The notes: generated from the sequence alone by a model not told the origin. A stretch of 64,000 nt of DNA from Blasia pusilla (GCA_050084515.1 CM114273.1:37634001-37698000), one strand, 5' to 3'. Shown: positions 12,296-24,894, counted from the first letter of the stretch. A program made the numbers and translations.

Positions 12296-12391
12296 AGTGA
12301 TGGATGTTTGAGAGGTTGACATATGGCATGTTTGACGTCACCTCTCACTAGGGTTCCTCGGGGACGATGGATGTGTTCCAAATGTACATAG
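12296..12391 (+). pseudogene. Gypsy-MT copy E: tail of the PHD finger
   Basis: Reads DGCLRG, HMACLTSPLTRVPRGRWMCS and KCT with one stop in place of the tryptophan before the histidine. It retains the last zinc ligand pair (WMCSKC) that copy 3 has lost. The same block is at 62969-63109. Confidence 0.75.
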
Positions 12392-12565
12392 ATGAGATAC
12401 TAGGTAGGTTTCGATTCCAACTTTTTCTATGACATGGATGATAGGAAGGCGACTAACAATGGGGCCACATGAGCACCCGGCCTTTATGCTCTTAGCGTCC
12501 TAGAGAGGTATGTCGTGGTAGGTAGGGATAGATGGATATCTGGAGTTAGAGGGACCTAACCACCA

Positions 12566-13334
12566 GCTAGGGGGGCGATTGGAGATATTTTGGTACTTCT
12601 CGCCTCTATGTATGGATGCCATGAGTTAGCATGGGATTGTGTGTGTTCGATGACATCGATGTATGTTGTGTAGCGATGTGTATGCGTCGACAACTGTCAC
12701 AACTGTTACGATAGATCGGTAGGATCTAGCAGAGCGTCTTCACAAGTAGTGGAGGAAAGTCCTAGGAGTTTGAGAATGACTTGTTGAGGCCCCAGGAAAT
12801 GTGAGAGAGCACGTTTCCCCTTTGTTTCGGCTCATTTGGAGCCATATAGAGAAACTTGTTATTCCGGGTAAGTTTCCATGTTGGGGATAGTTGACTTTAT
12901 ATTTTTGGTAAGTGGCCCTTGACCTCCTACATCAGGTCAAGAGCCAAGGAGGTGACTTGGGAGCATAGGTTACCATGGAGAGAGCTTGGGAAAGGGGAGG
13001 GGTATACCTCAAGGAGAGAGAGCTTGAGAGCTCATTCTCTCTTTGTTGAACCTCTTGGCATGAGGCGGCAGAGCTATGATCCCTTGCCTTGTGAGTGTAA
13101 CCCAAGCCTCTTATTAGGAGAGTGGGTTTGGTTTGACATGAGAGAGAGTGCACACCTTTGAGAGCTATGGTGTGAGATGGTGTAGAGAGAGATTGGATCT
13201 TACTTTATTGGAGATATTTTGGTACTTCTTGCTTGTGTGTATGGATGCCATGAGTTAGCATGGGATTGTGTGTGTTTGTGTGTATGTTCGATGACAACGA
13301 TGTATGTTGTGTAGCGATGTCTATTCGCACGACA
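12566..13334 (+). repeat. Gypsy-MT copy E: right end, polypurine tract then B1-A2-B2
   Basis: Polypurine tract AGCTAGGGGGGCGAT ends at about 12579. B1 is 12580-12693, starting TGGAGATATTTTGG. A2 is 12696-13207, starting TGTCACAACTG. B2 is 13209-13334, starting TGGAGATATTTTGG and ending GCACGACA. B1 and B2 are direct repeats; B2 has an extra GTGTTTGTGT-type stretch. A2 matches A1 at 8266. Confidence 0.85.
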
Positions 13335-13720
13335 AGTGTAATGACAAGTCACTTGACGTTGGATGTCATTCTGACCTAAGTAGTCATCAACTCTGTTGAA
13401 AGATACTCTCCTCCTCCATCACAACGTTATTTCAGAATGCGTTATCCAATATGCTTCTCTACTATAACTCTGAATGTTTGGAACAACCACCTATGTTAAA
13501 CTTCACTTGGTTATCCTATTCTATTATTTTGTCCTACAGAGATCAAGTTTCTTGCAATGGTAGGAACATAGAGAACATTTCCAAGAGTAAAAAGATCATC
13601 TGATGCTATTGGAACTTTATCGGTATACGTGATATGATGTAGAGTGTCATCTCCTATGAGCACTATTGCAGGATTTTTCACTGGCTTCATACTACTAAAC
13701 CATTTAGCTTATGAGGTTAT
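13335..13720 (-). pseudogene. Copia A protease end and integrase core fragment
   Basis: Reading leftwards from 13720: WFSSMKPVKNPAIVL, GDDTLHH and VLYVPTIARNLIS of the protease/pre-integrase region. Then a jump (deletion near 13490) to FRVIVEKHIG, GGGEYLSTEL and IQRQVTCHYTPQQN of the integrase core. GGGEY corresponds to the second-Asp block of copia integrase. Frame is broken in several places. Confidence 0.75.
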
Positions 13721-14681
13721 GTGATTTGATGCACAAGAGTTTATGTTCTAATTTGCTGTCAAGTCTTTCTTGACCATTGCTCCCATGTGATAAGTCATGA
13801 CCAAGAGATGCTTAGTTTGTAAATGTTGTTGTTTTTGGTACTGACCTTGGTGTTGTTGCTCCATATAGTTTTGTTGTTGTAAGGCTCTTGTTTTCATATC
13901 CACCTTCTTCTTGAAGCAAAAATTTTTATAGTGACCCTTTATCCTATAGTATTTGCAAGATCCACGGACCCTATGCTGCTGATCTCGATCCCAACGATTT
14001 CCACCATTACCACCTTGTGATTGTGTCTAGTACTGGTTCATAGTTGATTGAGTGACGTTATATTGAGTGCCTCTTCCTCAATATGCTTGATATCCACCAC
14101 GACTACGGAAGCTTCTACCGACAACATTTGCTTCTATTTGATCCATTACTTGCAAATAATCCACTTTCTTGCGAACTAGACGAGCTATCGCTGCCTACTA
14201 GGCACATCTCCTCATTGATTAACAATGGGACTAACTCTTGAAAGGTTGGATACTTATCTCTCATAGAGATAGAGGTCTCAAAGGACTTGTAATCCTTTGG
14301 AAGGTCTTGAAGAGTGAAAAAAATCATATCGTCATCTTCTACTGTCATTCCAATGCTATTCAAGTGATCAAAAATATGTCTGATATTCAAAATACACTCA
14401 TTGATGATGTGCAATCCTTTCGTTACTTCATTTAATTGTTGTTTCAATTGAAGATTTATGGCCTTTGTAGATGTTAGGAATAACTTTTCCAATGCATCCC
14501 AGGTCTCCTCCGGAGTATCAACATCTTGAATGTGACCTATCATTGGCGAACTAATCGTTATTGAAATATAATGGATTACTTGCCTTGCGCGTTTGTTCAA
14601 AGCGCGAACATTCAAGTCTGTTGAATCACCTTCTAGCTTGGCCTCATCACCTATGACAAACTCCCATAGTTCTTGACCCAT
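13721..14681 (-). pseudogene. Copia A gag with decayed zinc knuckle
   Basis: Gag core 14681-14115 is one open frame of 188 codons (LWEFVIGDEAKLEGDSTDLN, ARQVIHYISITISSPMIGHI, LHIINECILNIRHIFDHLNS). It is a UBN2/Retrotran_gag-type copia capsid. A glycine-rich stretch and a knuckle at about 13953-13912 follow; the knuckle reads CKYYRIKGHYKNFC, so its second cysteine is Tyr. Copia B has the intact CNYC version. Confidence 0.8.
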
Positions 14682-15272
14682 GAGAAATTATTTCATGTGA
14701 AACTTCCAGACATTGTAATTCTACTTGTCTAGCTTCTCACTTATGGTTGCTGCTGAGGAATACTTCATGACAAACAATTTTACTCACAAAATTTCATTCC
14801 AGGCTCCCCATTGCTCCAATTGAAGCATAGACCACTTCTACACAAAAATTGACCTGAAATTTGCCTAAATTGACCAACTGTATGGAAGAGATAGTCGAAA
14901 TTGGCTTGTAAAGAACAAACTTCACAACATTCCTTCACTAATTGCACTTTCCTACATTGAAATTGCTATTGCACGAGCTTATAATGTAAAAAATCGAGCG
15001 ATTTTTGATGCGTTGGAAAGCTCCCAATGAGTTATGCAAGAAGATTGGCTCTAGCTTTGGCATCGTTCCAACCGATGCGGACCTAGATTGCTAAATCGAC
15101 CGAGAAAGCCCTAAAAAATGCCTCCAAAATTTTGTCACCATCAAAGCTCCACTTGAAATCTGCAGCCACTCAACTATGAACAAAAATTCCTTCTCTCAAA
15201 CTGAAATTGTGCCTTCTCTTGCATCTCTTCTCTCCTCAAATACCAAGAATTTTAAATGATATTCTCATGTCA

Positions 15273-15283
15273 CTTTGATACCA
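15273..15283 (-). other. Primer-binding site of copia A
   Basis: On the minus strand TGGTATCAAAG directly follows the LTR end CTACA. It is a one- or two-base variant of the tRNA-Met site TGGTATCAGAG. Confidence 0.75.
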
Positions 15284-15593
15284 TGTAGAAAAGTGATAAA
15301 GAAGCATAATTGGTGGGAAATGGCTCTCACACTCACACACCACCATGGAGAACAAATTTTTGCAATGAGAGAATGAGTGAAGGATGGTCCCCTTCTCAAT
15401 TACATAGGCTATGTACTAACAACCCAACCCTAATTTTAACCATAATCTCGAGTTAGACTAAATATGATTAACTAACCCTAGTTAAGATAATCACGCTTAA
15501 CCGACTAACCAAGATTAAGCTTCCCTACTTCGTGTGAGTATCAAATGTAGCAATTCAGGTGACTATGAGTTTGACTATAACTCAATCTTCAAT
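15284..15593 (-). repeat. 5' LTR of copia A (about 310 bp)
   Basis: Starts ATTGAAGATTGAG at the right and ends TTTCTACA at the left (minus strand). It is closely similar to the copia B LTRs at 56460-56771 and 59393-59712, including the AGTTAGATTAAC-like and CCTATGTAATTGAGAAG-like segments that hold the TATA-like CCTATRTAATT. Confidence 0.85.
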
Positions 15594-17098
15594 GTTAACC
15601 ACACTATACATTTTGTGAAGATTTTGTGGGGAGTATTTTGCCTCATCATGGTCGATTAAGCGTAGAAAAAATCCACATACTAACTAACATGTGCTCTCTA
15701 CATACATGATCACTGCATCCACAAATGTTCCCTCGTGGCTCTACTTTATTGTTGCAATCGCCCATTTTTCAACTTCCTCTGAAGGCGCAAGCAAGGTATG
15801 TATATTGTCTTGCCTCGTTACAAACTACTTACACAACTCTAGCCTTCACCCAAGTCGGAGGGAATGCTATATTTGCAAACCTTTCTTTCTCCAAGGTACT
15901 CCAATTTGAAACTACCGTTCTCCGCCTTGGAGACATGGCTCAAAATCCATGAGGCAATCCGCAGTCCTCCCCTCACTATTCCCTTCCCCCATCATTGTTT
16001 CCTGTATTTAGCCACCGAGGCTAATATTTCCTAATATGTCCACACTCCTTATTTTCCGCCTTACACTAGTTTCATTGCAACGCCCTCCTGCAACCATGTT
16101 TTCAGGTGTTGGTGTGAACTTCTCCAATCAGTAGTAGTAGCATCTTATGAGAACGCTACTCAGCGATGGGTTCACCAACAAATGGGTTCACCGACTATAG
16201 ACAAGAGGAGGGGCCTAATGAGGGACGATAGTTCGGGGGCAGCTGTAGGCATAAATGTGCCCTAGGGGGCCTCTTAAGCAATTACCTTTAGGGAGAACAC
16301 ACATGTTATCAAATTCAGCAAATATGAAAAACAATAAGAAAATAAAGCAATCCAGAATTGCTTAAAAGTGACGGAGTAGAAAATACGCAATTAGAGTTTT
16401 AAAAGCCAGTCAATAGAAGTAGCATTAGATAATGCACGGAGAGAGAATTCGAGAGAATATTCTCGCTGATTGACCGAGTGGCCACGGTGAGTTGAATGCC
16501 GTAGTGCGAACCCCTAACGCGCAGTAAGGAGCGCGACGAGCTAATCACCGGAAGTCGACAGGTTCCGGGCTGCCGTCCGATCTCGCATCGGACGGCAGGA
16601 ACACCGAAAGATCCTGCGCACTGCATCGCAGCCCGCCCGACTTGACTTGGTGCAGTACGGCCAGGGGATTAATTGGTGCGATTTGACACAGGTAGGTCGA
16701 TTAGGGTAAACACGGTAGGGCTCGCGGAGACCTGCGCGAGGCGAGGTTGGGCGATTAGGGCAGAAGTCGACGGGGCAGGGCGGGCAGGCCAGGGCAGTGC
16801 AGGGCAGGACAGCAGCAGGAGGGCAGTTGGTCGGCGTGGCCGGGAAGTGGGAGAGGAGGGGCAAGGCCATTGTTGCAGTGCGGTGCGGTGCGGTGCGGTG
16901 TGGTGAGGCGAGGCGAAGCGAAGTGAGAGGTGCGGTGAGGTGAGTGGAGAGGAGGTGGGTAGGGAAGAAGGCGCTTCTACCGTGGTGAGTCGGTGAGGAG
17001 CTCGGAGCGGAAGGGATCGTCGTCGAGGAATTGAGAAGAAAGGAAAGCGAGGAAGAGGAGACCGAGGAAGTGGTAGGGAGGGAGGGGGTGCGGGCCTG
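15594..17098. other. Intergenic, then GC-rich promoter and 5' UTR of the trihelix gene
   Basis: The left part (15594-16400) is AT-rich and unassigned. From about 16500 the sequence becomes GC- and CpG-rich. It holds a short tandem run of GTGCG/GGTGAGGC-type units at about 16878-16945, then purine-rich GGAGGGAG tracts up to the start codon. This probably holds the promoter and 5' leader of the gene at 17099. No TATA box seen. Confidence 0.45.
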
Positions 17099-18040
17099 AT
17101 GGCGGGAGGGGGAGTGAGGGTAGCGTTGCCGACAACACCATCGGGGACCATGGTGGCCGTGGGAGGCAAGGAGGCGAAGGAAGGGGTTGTGGTGAAGAGC
17201 GAGAAGAAGAAGGATGGGAACGAATGGACTGACAGGGCGGTGGAATTGCTGCTGGAGTTGTATGAGCAGAAGTGGAGAGGTGTGAGTTTTGGAAATCTAA
17301 GAGTGAAGGATTGGGAACATGTCGCTAGTACAATGGACGAGAGATACCACTGGCAGGGAGAGCGGAAAACGTTCCTGCAGTGTAAGAATAAGATCGAGAA
17401 TCTCAAGAAGCGGTATAAGCTGGAGAGGGAGAAGAAGAACGAAGCCGGGGAGGTAGTGAGCGATTGGCCATGGTTCTCGCGCCTGCATGAGATAATTGGC
17501 AAGGCTCCCAAGCAGGTTGGGTTGATCGAGGATTCCGAAGGAGGCACCTTGGCATTAGGGTTAGGGTCGACTGTGGAGGGCCCTGATGGCGAGAAGGATT
17601 GTGAGGGTGAAGGTCAAGGTGGTGGAGCTCCCTTGTTGGGAATTGTTCCGATTGCAACGAGAGATGATAAGATGAGGGCATTGACTGAGTCCCAGATCTC
17701 CAGCGAGAGAGCCAGCTTCATGGAAACCCCACCCGGTAAAGACCGTAAGCAGGGTTCGACAGCTGCCTGTGGAACTCGTTGCATGCAAAATGTGCCAGAT
17801 ATTTCCGGGAAGTCTGCCAGGAAGAGGCGGCGCAATACTTCTGTGCGCAGCCCCGTGAAGGACCTGGCAGCGAGTTTCAGCAATTTCGTGAACGCAATGG
17901 CGAAGATGGAAGTCGAGCGAATGCAAATGCTTAGGGAGCTGATCTCTAGCAACAGCAGGAAACGACGGCTCGTGTCTCCATCCGCTTCAGACGCTGACCA
18001 GGTGTTTTCTTCAATCGATTCTGTAATATGCACGGTTTAA
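17099..18040 (+). CDS. Trihelix (Myb/SANT-like, GT-factor) transcription factor, SIP1/ASIL-like
   Basis: Single open frame of 313 codons. A glycine- and lysine-rich N-terminus (1-40) precedes a trihelix DNA-binding domain at residues 41-135: NEWTDRAVELLLELYEQKWR, then LRVKDWEHVASTM, TFLQCKNKIENLKKRYKLER and SDWPWFSRLHEIIGKAP. The three spaced tryptophans (EW, DW, WPW) and the CKNKIENLKKRYK helix are typical of the SIP1/ASIL group. An acidic glycine-rich middle follows. A basic patch (KSARKRRRN) and a C-terminal amphipathic helix (about 257-292, MEVERMQMLRELI) fit a nuclear, dimerising factor. Start chosen as the first ATG in the GC-rich leader. A possible splice donor at about 18001 (CCAG/GTGTTT) means the last 13 codons may be intronic read-through. 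Base composition and integrity differ sharply from the decayed transposons around it. Confidence 0.85.
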   Translation: MAGGGVRVALPTTPSGTMVAVGGKEAKEGVVVKSEKKKDGNEWTDRAVELLLELYEQKWRGVSFGNLRVKDWEHVASTMDERYHWQGERKTFLQCKNKIENLKKRYKLEREKKNEAGEVVSDWPWFSRLHEIIGKAPKQVGLIEDSEGGTLALGLGSTVEGPDGEKDCEGEGQGGGAPLLGIVPIATRDDKMRALTESQISSERASFMETPPGKDRKQGSTAACGTRCMQNVPDISGKSARKRRRNTSVRSPVKDLAASFSNFVNAMAKMEVERMQMLRELISSNSRKRRLVSPSASDADQVFSSIDSVICTV

Positions 18041-21000
18041 AGTTCTTGTTTCGTGCTAGGTTTAAAGTCTTGGTATTTGTACGCCGTTTGACGTTGGGTC
18101 TGACGTCCCTTGCGTGGCATGGTGCGTTGTCTCCTTGAAACAGTGCAGGTGGTGCACCACGACGGCCGCAGCCTCCTCGCCTGGCCGTGATGGCATACAT
18201 CAAAAGGTAGTATGCTAGTTAAGTTCGAAAGTGGGGATGGTGGGCTCCTATCTATGACTTACTGCCGTGTTGATGGGGACCTTTGAGGCTTCTGTTGTCC
18301 TTCTTGAGTTGAGCGAGAGGAGTCTGGTAGGACGTTTTCAGCTGGTAGTAGGACATTTTCAGGCTTGATTTTTTAGTTCACTTAAGACGTCTTTCTTTTC
18401 GTTCTAGATGATTTTTCTTGGTTCTCCCATTGCCCCTATCCCTTATGAGATTGGAAGTTCGACTCATTAGTTCCCTGGTTTTCACAGCTTCTTAACCAAG
18501 CGTATCTTTGGTGAAATGTTTGGGATAATGTCTGAGTTCATGGAAGACGTTGCTGTCCAGACTCGGTACCTAGTGTGTTCGTTTCAGTTGTGCTCTTTTT
18601 TACGGGCGAGCAGTGATTTAATGTCTAAGCGAAGCGCTTTTCCTACCGCTTTGTGTTTATGGGCGCATGCTACATGTGATCTTACAGCCATTAAATTTGA
18701 ATTTGCAACAGCTGACGGAGGCGCTGGCCCCAACGAACCTGGAGATAGAGGATGTATCAGTTGAGCATGCTGCCGGGCTTCAACTTGGCGCGGGCAGGAC
18801 TCATTACAAGTTGGTTTCCCTCCCCTCCCAACGACTGAAAAAAGTTTCGAATTTGTGATCTGTGATATTCCTAATCTGATCATCTGCTCAAACTTCTTTC
18901 TCATATTAATGCATAGACGGCTTTGCTCGTGCGGCTCTGCCTGCAGTTTATATCACGTTTGGGTTTTTAATCGGGACGCCGTTGATCGGATGCGCAGTTT
19001 GAGGATCGTGTCGGTAGCGTTTGAAGGACAAAATAGGCTACAACGGCATCGGTCAGTTTATCAGATTTTGCAGGATGAGTTAAAGGCTGGTGTTCACGCT
19101 CTGTCGATTGTTGCAAGAACCCCATCAGAGGCTGCAACACGTTAGGTAGGACCACAGTTGAGCAGTGCACACTATTCTAATCGCAGTAGGTGGCTTGATG
19201 AGACTATATGATGCAAGGATGGTTTTGGAGCAGTTGCTGTTTATTCCTTGCAACCATTCGGATGAGGAGATGCTGCAACGTTTCAGGAGCCGATGATAAC
19301 CATGCACAGAGGGGGTGAAAGCTGGTTTGAGGCTGGCAGCTTACTACTGCCCTGACTGCTAGGTCAACTCTGTGTAACTCGGGAACAAACATGTCCTAAC
19401 CGACGTTTTTCCACCCTGAACGATTCTGACTCAACTTGGCACAGCGTTGAGCTTAACCAAGACTGTCTCTAATGACAGAAATGGGTCGGAAGTTCGATGT
19501 GGTGTTGTGGCTGCACCGGTGGTCTAGGCCGCAGGAGATTCTGGAGTCAAATCCATGTGCGTAGAGTGTCGGTACACCTTTTTGATGTCCTTGTTTAACT
19601 CCTTTGGCTTAGCATTCGCATATCCAGACGACACTTACTATTGTATACATTTTTTTCAACTTTTGTATCATTTTGATCCGCTTTGGGAACATTGGAGCAA
19701 TACTTGGAACGTCGGTGGGTGTCAATCCTCGTTTTGGAATCTCGAATTGCCTGTTGAAGGTGAAGCAATGAACGGTAGCATTCTCCGTCCGCCACCTTGG
19801 GGGAGTATGTCACGGCTGGAGGCCCTCGCGCCGATTGGATGTTATTTCGTCCAATGGGTCACTGGAGCCTTCCTTGGGACAGACCGGGGTTGATGGGTTC
19901 TTTGGTCCACCATTCTGGAGGTTAATTATTTTTGCCTTTCCCGACTATTATAAACAAGTTCGGAGTCCGTGCGAAATTTCCGTCCGCGTTTCCGAATATT
20001 TGAAATGCGCGAGGAACTCGCCGTGGGCTTTGAGTCGTACGTGGTTTGATAGCTCGTGTTGTGACGACTGCTCGTGGTAGGAAGTAATTGCGTGGTTCAA
20101 ACTTTGACCAGGTCGTTGGCCCTCTGCAATCGCGGATATTTCCTACGTCGACGACGGCGGCGTGATTGCGGCTAGTGACTGTACTGGGTGATGTACTAGT
20201 GGCGACGTGGTTGACTTCACCGGGGCCCACGTTTAAATGACTCGGATGCTTTCTTATGTCGAAATGGATGGCTGGCCTTCCCCATATCCTTCCGCAGCTG
20301 TAGCGTTCAGGGAGATTAGACCATAGGGACGTGCTTGCTTGCGTGACCGCTAGTTCCGGGCAGGACCAGTCTTCGGGGTCTGTCTGGCACGCGTCGGCCG
20401 CGGGAATTGTATTGAATCTAATTATTTCGTTTCGAATTTTGGTCGCGGACACATGTGCTACCCCTGGGACAGCCAAGTTGCGGCAGCGATGGCAACCGTC
20501 TAGTGTTTGGCAGCGGGCGTAGACGTAGAGTCTCGTGTGCGACTAGGGTGTTATTGTGGGGTGTGCGGTCCTGTCTTGTTTCAAATTCCTTCTATCTGCC
20601 GATGATTTATTCGTCTGGGTATCGTCTCGACGAGAAATGAACTTTCTGGAGGTGGTCACGCGAGCATGGGCCGCCAAGACCATCAACACCAGGGGACTGG
20701 CTTGCTGTAGCACATTGTGACGGGTGTTCAGGAGTTCCAGGCAAAAGCCGAAAGAAAGGAGTTCTGGAGGGGATCTCGTCAGCGACATCTCATCGTACCG
20801 AGAATTCTGTGCATTGCGCATACTTGCTAGAGGAATATTCGCATAGTTGAGGCCAACACAATTGCGGTGTAGGGATGGTCAACTCCACACTCCAAGTAAT
20901 CATTATCATCTCGCACAGGCACGATTCACCTCAAACTGTGGGCGTTAGGGGTAGATGTGGGCATGGTATAGGCCAACGTCGTTGCGCGACTGGCGAGAAG

Positions 21001-23509
21001 GTTCCCGGCTATCACGCGTGGACAGATGGGAATTTTATTATTATTGTTAATCTAGTCGCCACCGACTGACCATGACCCGCGGTGTATCGTGCTGGCGTCG
21101 AAGAGTGGCCGACGCTATGTGCGTTCGGTGGGGACGGCGTTCACTCCCAACAACAGCCCTCCGTCGGTTCACGAGGACGGGCCGGCGGGCGCGAGGCGTA
21201 TTGGTGAACCTGAAGAGACGTGCACGGGAAGGGCGGGACTTCCCGCCGGGAGGACAACACCGTCCCATCGAGGGATTGGTGCTCCCGCTCCCGCCCAGGG
21301 ATCATCCATGTCCCCTCGGCGATGCTCCGCCTCGCGCACCGGTGATCGTCGGTATTCCTGCGGTCTGCCAGAGATGGCGCACTCTTCAAATCGGGTAGTG
21401 TCCACGGCCCGTGGTCTTGCTCGTGCCCGGTTGGATTGACTGATGGGTAGAAAGGCACCCGTCCTATCCACCCACTCCTTCACGATAGTTTTGGATGTTG
21501 CTTCGTATAGCGGTGAGTGGAGCGGATGATCGCGACATAACTACTTCAACGAGACTCGATTTTCGAAGTGATTCAAAATACAGGAGTAAGACGCTCTCCG
21601 TAACCATTGATACAATCTCCGTCGCTACCCGTGCTACGCTCAATGTTAAACTTTGCCATCTCCTCTATTTACGTACTTGTCAAAGATTCATGCTTTGTGT
21701 CTAAGACTCATGGACGGTATACTGGGGAGGTGGGAGGAGTTGTTTTATTGACATCAGTTAATCATCATTATACTATTACCGGCATTAAGTCACTCTAGAA
21801 CCTGTCAACGAGTGACCCTCTGAAAATTTTCTCTTCAATTTTCCTTTATTTATATTCTACACTAAGTTGAAGAGAAGGTTTTAATAGTTACATTAATTTC
21901 TTGTTTTTCATATTATATTTTTAAATTAAGAAAAATCAGATTAAAAATTATCTATGTAATGAAATTCTTCCGAAACCTTCTCAAGACTCCCTCATGTTTC
22001 TTATGGATTTGTTTTGAATTATTTTTACAATAACCTTCGTGCCATAAAGATTGTTACAAATTTTCAAGTCTAGTTTGGAAGAAAAATGAATTCATATTTT
22101 AGGAAAAATATGAAAACGGATAATAAGAGAGTATAAGGATAAAAAATTTCAAATTAATAAATATTTTTTCTTGCTACATTTTTTTAACTCCATTGGGAAG
22201 AAAATTTAAACTCTACTTTGGAAAAAGAAATTTGTCTAAGGGGAAGTGGTTTTCTTTTCTTGATTGAGTGGAAAAGAAGCAGCTTTTTCCCCAATTATTC
22301 AAGGAAAAAATTTTGCTTCTTTTAACAAGGAAGTTAGATATGCATTATCAAAGAAATCTATCTTTACTTTTTTTAATATCTTTTTGAAAGATAAACTTTG
22401 AAAATTCAACGTGTGTCCCTTCACACTTCCATTCTCCAAAAGTTGGTCTTTTCATTTCCAATCATCTCATCATGTGCTTTTCATGAGCAACAAGTTTACT
22501 AGGACTCATTAAGCAGCCTTGTGATCATAGACCTCGTCTCCCAGTTGGACGGCATTTAGAGACCAAGAATTCGATATGGGTGTAGAGAGAGAAAGAGAAA
22601 GAAAGAAAGAGTAAGAGTGCTAATCATTTAAAATGTCGATGTCAACCAGGAAAATCTGTATGAAAATACTTATTTTTCCCAATTGGGATTCCAATTACAC
22701 GTTAGTTATAAGTGCAACAACTTTGGGGATTAAATCCAAGTTATTGAATGTGTTGGACAATTGAGCATATGTTGGTATCACTAAGTCGGTAAGACAATAT
22801 CAACATATGCTCTTGCTATATGTGTCATGATTTTTTTGTAGTAGACAAAGTAGTAATTAGAGGTTTCATCCTTATCATCACACAAGAAGCAACTTGTGTT
22901 CACATCCTTCTTTGCTTATGGTTCATTAAGATTTCCCCCATTTTGAATTTAAACTTAAGTCTAGTTCCCAAGCAAGGGCTAACCCGCAAATAGTTCTTCA
23001 AATCTTCTTTTTTAAGATATATAGTCAAGCTTGAGGTCAAACGTTTTCATGACTTCCTTCATGTTTTTTTACTATTAGTGGTTTGACCATTGCTTTGGTT
23101 ATGGGCACTTGGGGGATCTTTTGTGCATACGAGCACCAATGTTGGTGTTGTTCCTCCTCATTCTTATTACCATCACAACACCCTTCAATCCATGCCCCAT
23201 ATATTACACTAGATTTTGGTCAAGGAGATCATCTCTCTAGTTTCCTCTAGTCTACCAAAGTCATCAATAAATATGAGGGCAATAACTTTGTTGTTGCCTA
23301 CTTAGATGCCTAGTCCACTATTCTCCATTAGTAGGAAATTTAAAATATTGAAGAGTTTGGGGGAAAGTGTGCATTCTTTGATCACTTCTTGCTTGAAATA
23401 AAATGCCCTACTCTGCTCTATCGTATGCATACACACCATTAGACAATGTACATGGATGTTCCTAATCAATAATCAAACACAAACACTAGACCGAGCACTA
23501 TAGGTCTAT

Positions 23510-23511
<2 letters not shown>
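18041..23511. other. Intergenic, no recognised gene
   Basis: The first few hundred bases probably contain the 3' UTR of the trihelix gene. Between 19900 and 21450 composition is GC-rich and long frames occur by chance on both strands (for example 20476-19922 on the minus strand, 184 codons), but none shows a domain I know. From 21800 to 23500 it is AT-rich. Around 22545-22610 a short stretch (GGTGTAGAGAGAGAAAGAG with its left flank) resembles part of gypsy-MT block A, so decayed transposon sequence is likely here too. Confidence 0.4.

Positions 23512-23576
<65 letters not shown>
23512..23576. repeat. (CT)n microsatellite, about 65 bp
   Basis: Uninterrupted CT dinucleotide run. Confidence 0.98.
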
Positions 23577-23577
<1 letters not shown>

Positions 23578-23586
23578 ACCAAAGTA

Positions 23587-23973
23587 GTGGGCAAACGCTC
23601 ACAACAGAACAACATGGAGGAAGCCATGAAAATTTCTGACCTCTCTCTTTTGACGGTATATCCCGAGAGGGCAGAATTGAAGAACTATTTGCGGGGAACC
23701 CCTTGCTTGGGAACTCGGCTCAAGTTCAAGTTCAGGACGGGGGCAATCCCCTTGAACCATAAGAAAAGCACGATGGGAACACAACTAAACTCTTGCGCCT
23801 TGTGTGACGATGGGGACAAAACCTCTAGTCATTACTTGGTCTCTGCGCCAAAATTCACAACACACACAAAGAAGAGCATATCTTTGATATTGCTAAAGTT
23901 GGTAGCACCAAAATTGTTCAACACATTCAAGAGCCTTGATTCATTGCCCAAAGTCTTTGTGACTGGTAAGTAA
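23587..23973 (+). pseudogene. LINE-like remnant: C-terminal zinc-binding region of a non-LTR reverse transcriptase (tentative)
   Basis: Open frame of 128 codons. The segment TRLKFKFRTGAIPLNH followed by CALCDDGDKTSSHYLVSAPK resembles the RT-associated zinc-binding tail of LINE-type proteins (R-T-G ... CxxC ... H ... C). The final cysteine is replaced (SAPK where ECPx is usual). No RT core is seen upstream; a microsatellite abuts the 5' side. It may instead be an unrelated decayed frame. Confidence 0.4.
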
Positions 23974-24059
23974 TGTCTATTGGGGATCCCAATCAGGTAA
24001 AGTAGATTGTGTGGTGAAGAGTTTCTTGGTTGACACTTGGAAGCTCCGCACAAACACGT

Positions 24060-24838
<779 letters not shown>

Positions 24839-24894
24839 ACCGTCCTTTTATCTAGCAATTATATATCTCTAACTCCAAATAGTTATATGTCTCT

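Larger units (their letters stand above)
8266..13334 (+). mobile_element. Gypsy-MT copy E, nested in copia A, with intact split terminal repeats
   Basis: Element ends are TGTCACGAC at 8266 and GCACGACA at 13334. The flanks are AATG (8262-8265) and AGTG (13335-13338): a 4-bp target duplication with one mismatch. Removing the element joins the copia integrase codons exactly (CHYTPQQN). Left end is block A only (8266-8778). Right end is polypurine tract, B1, A2, B2. Inside, only a 5' stretch with a protease trace and the PHD tail belong to this family; the middle is replaced by gypsy element F. Confidence 0.8.
6422..15593 (-). mobile_element. Copia element A (Ty1/copia), 3' truncated, interrupted by gypsy-MT copy E
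   Basis: Minus-strand copia element with 5' LTR (15593-15284), primer-binding site, gag, zinc knuckle, protease, part of the integrase, RT and RNase H in copia order. The integrase is split at the conserved TPQQN block: residues before it end at 13335, and the rest resumes at 8265 on the far side of gypsy-MT copy E. A stretch between protease and the second half of the integrase core is also missing, and the 3' end including the 3' LTR is lost at 6422. It belongs to the same family as copia B (56460-59712), by gag and LTR similarity. Confidence 0.85.

Noticed and set aside
16669-17547. Long minus-strand frame (292 codons) overlapping the trihelix gene
   Set aside because: It is the Pro/Ser/Leu-rich shadow of the GC-rich leader and coding strand of the trihelix gene; no domain, low complexity.
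19922-20476. 184-codon minus-strand frame
   Set aside because: Sits in GC-rich sequence where long chance frames are common on both strands; no motif, no signal or membrane segment, no recognisable family.
21072-21483. Overlapping Arg/Pro-rich frames on both strands
   Set aside because: High GC gives several overlapping frames; Arg-rich composition is typical of chance reading of CG-rich DNA.
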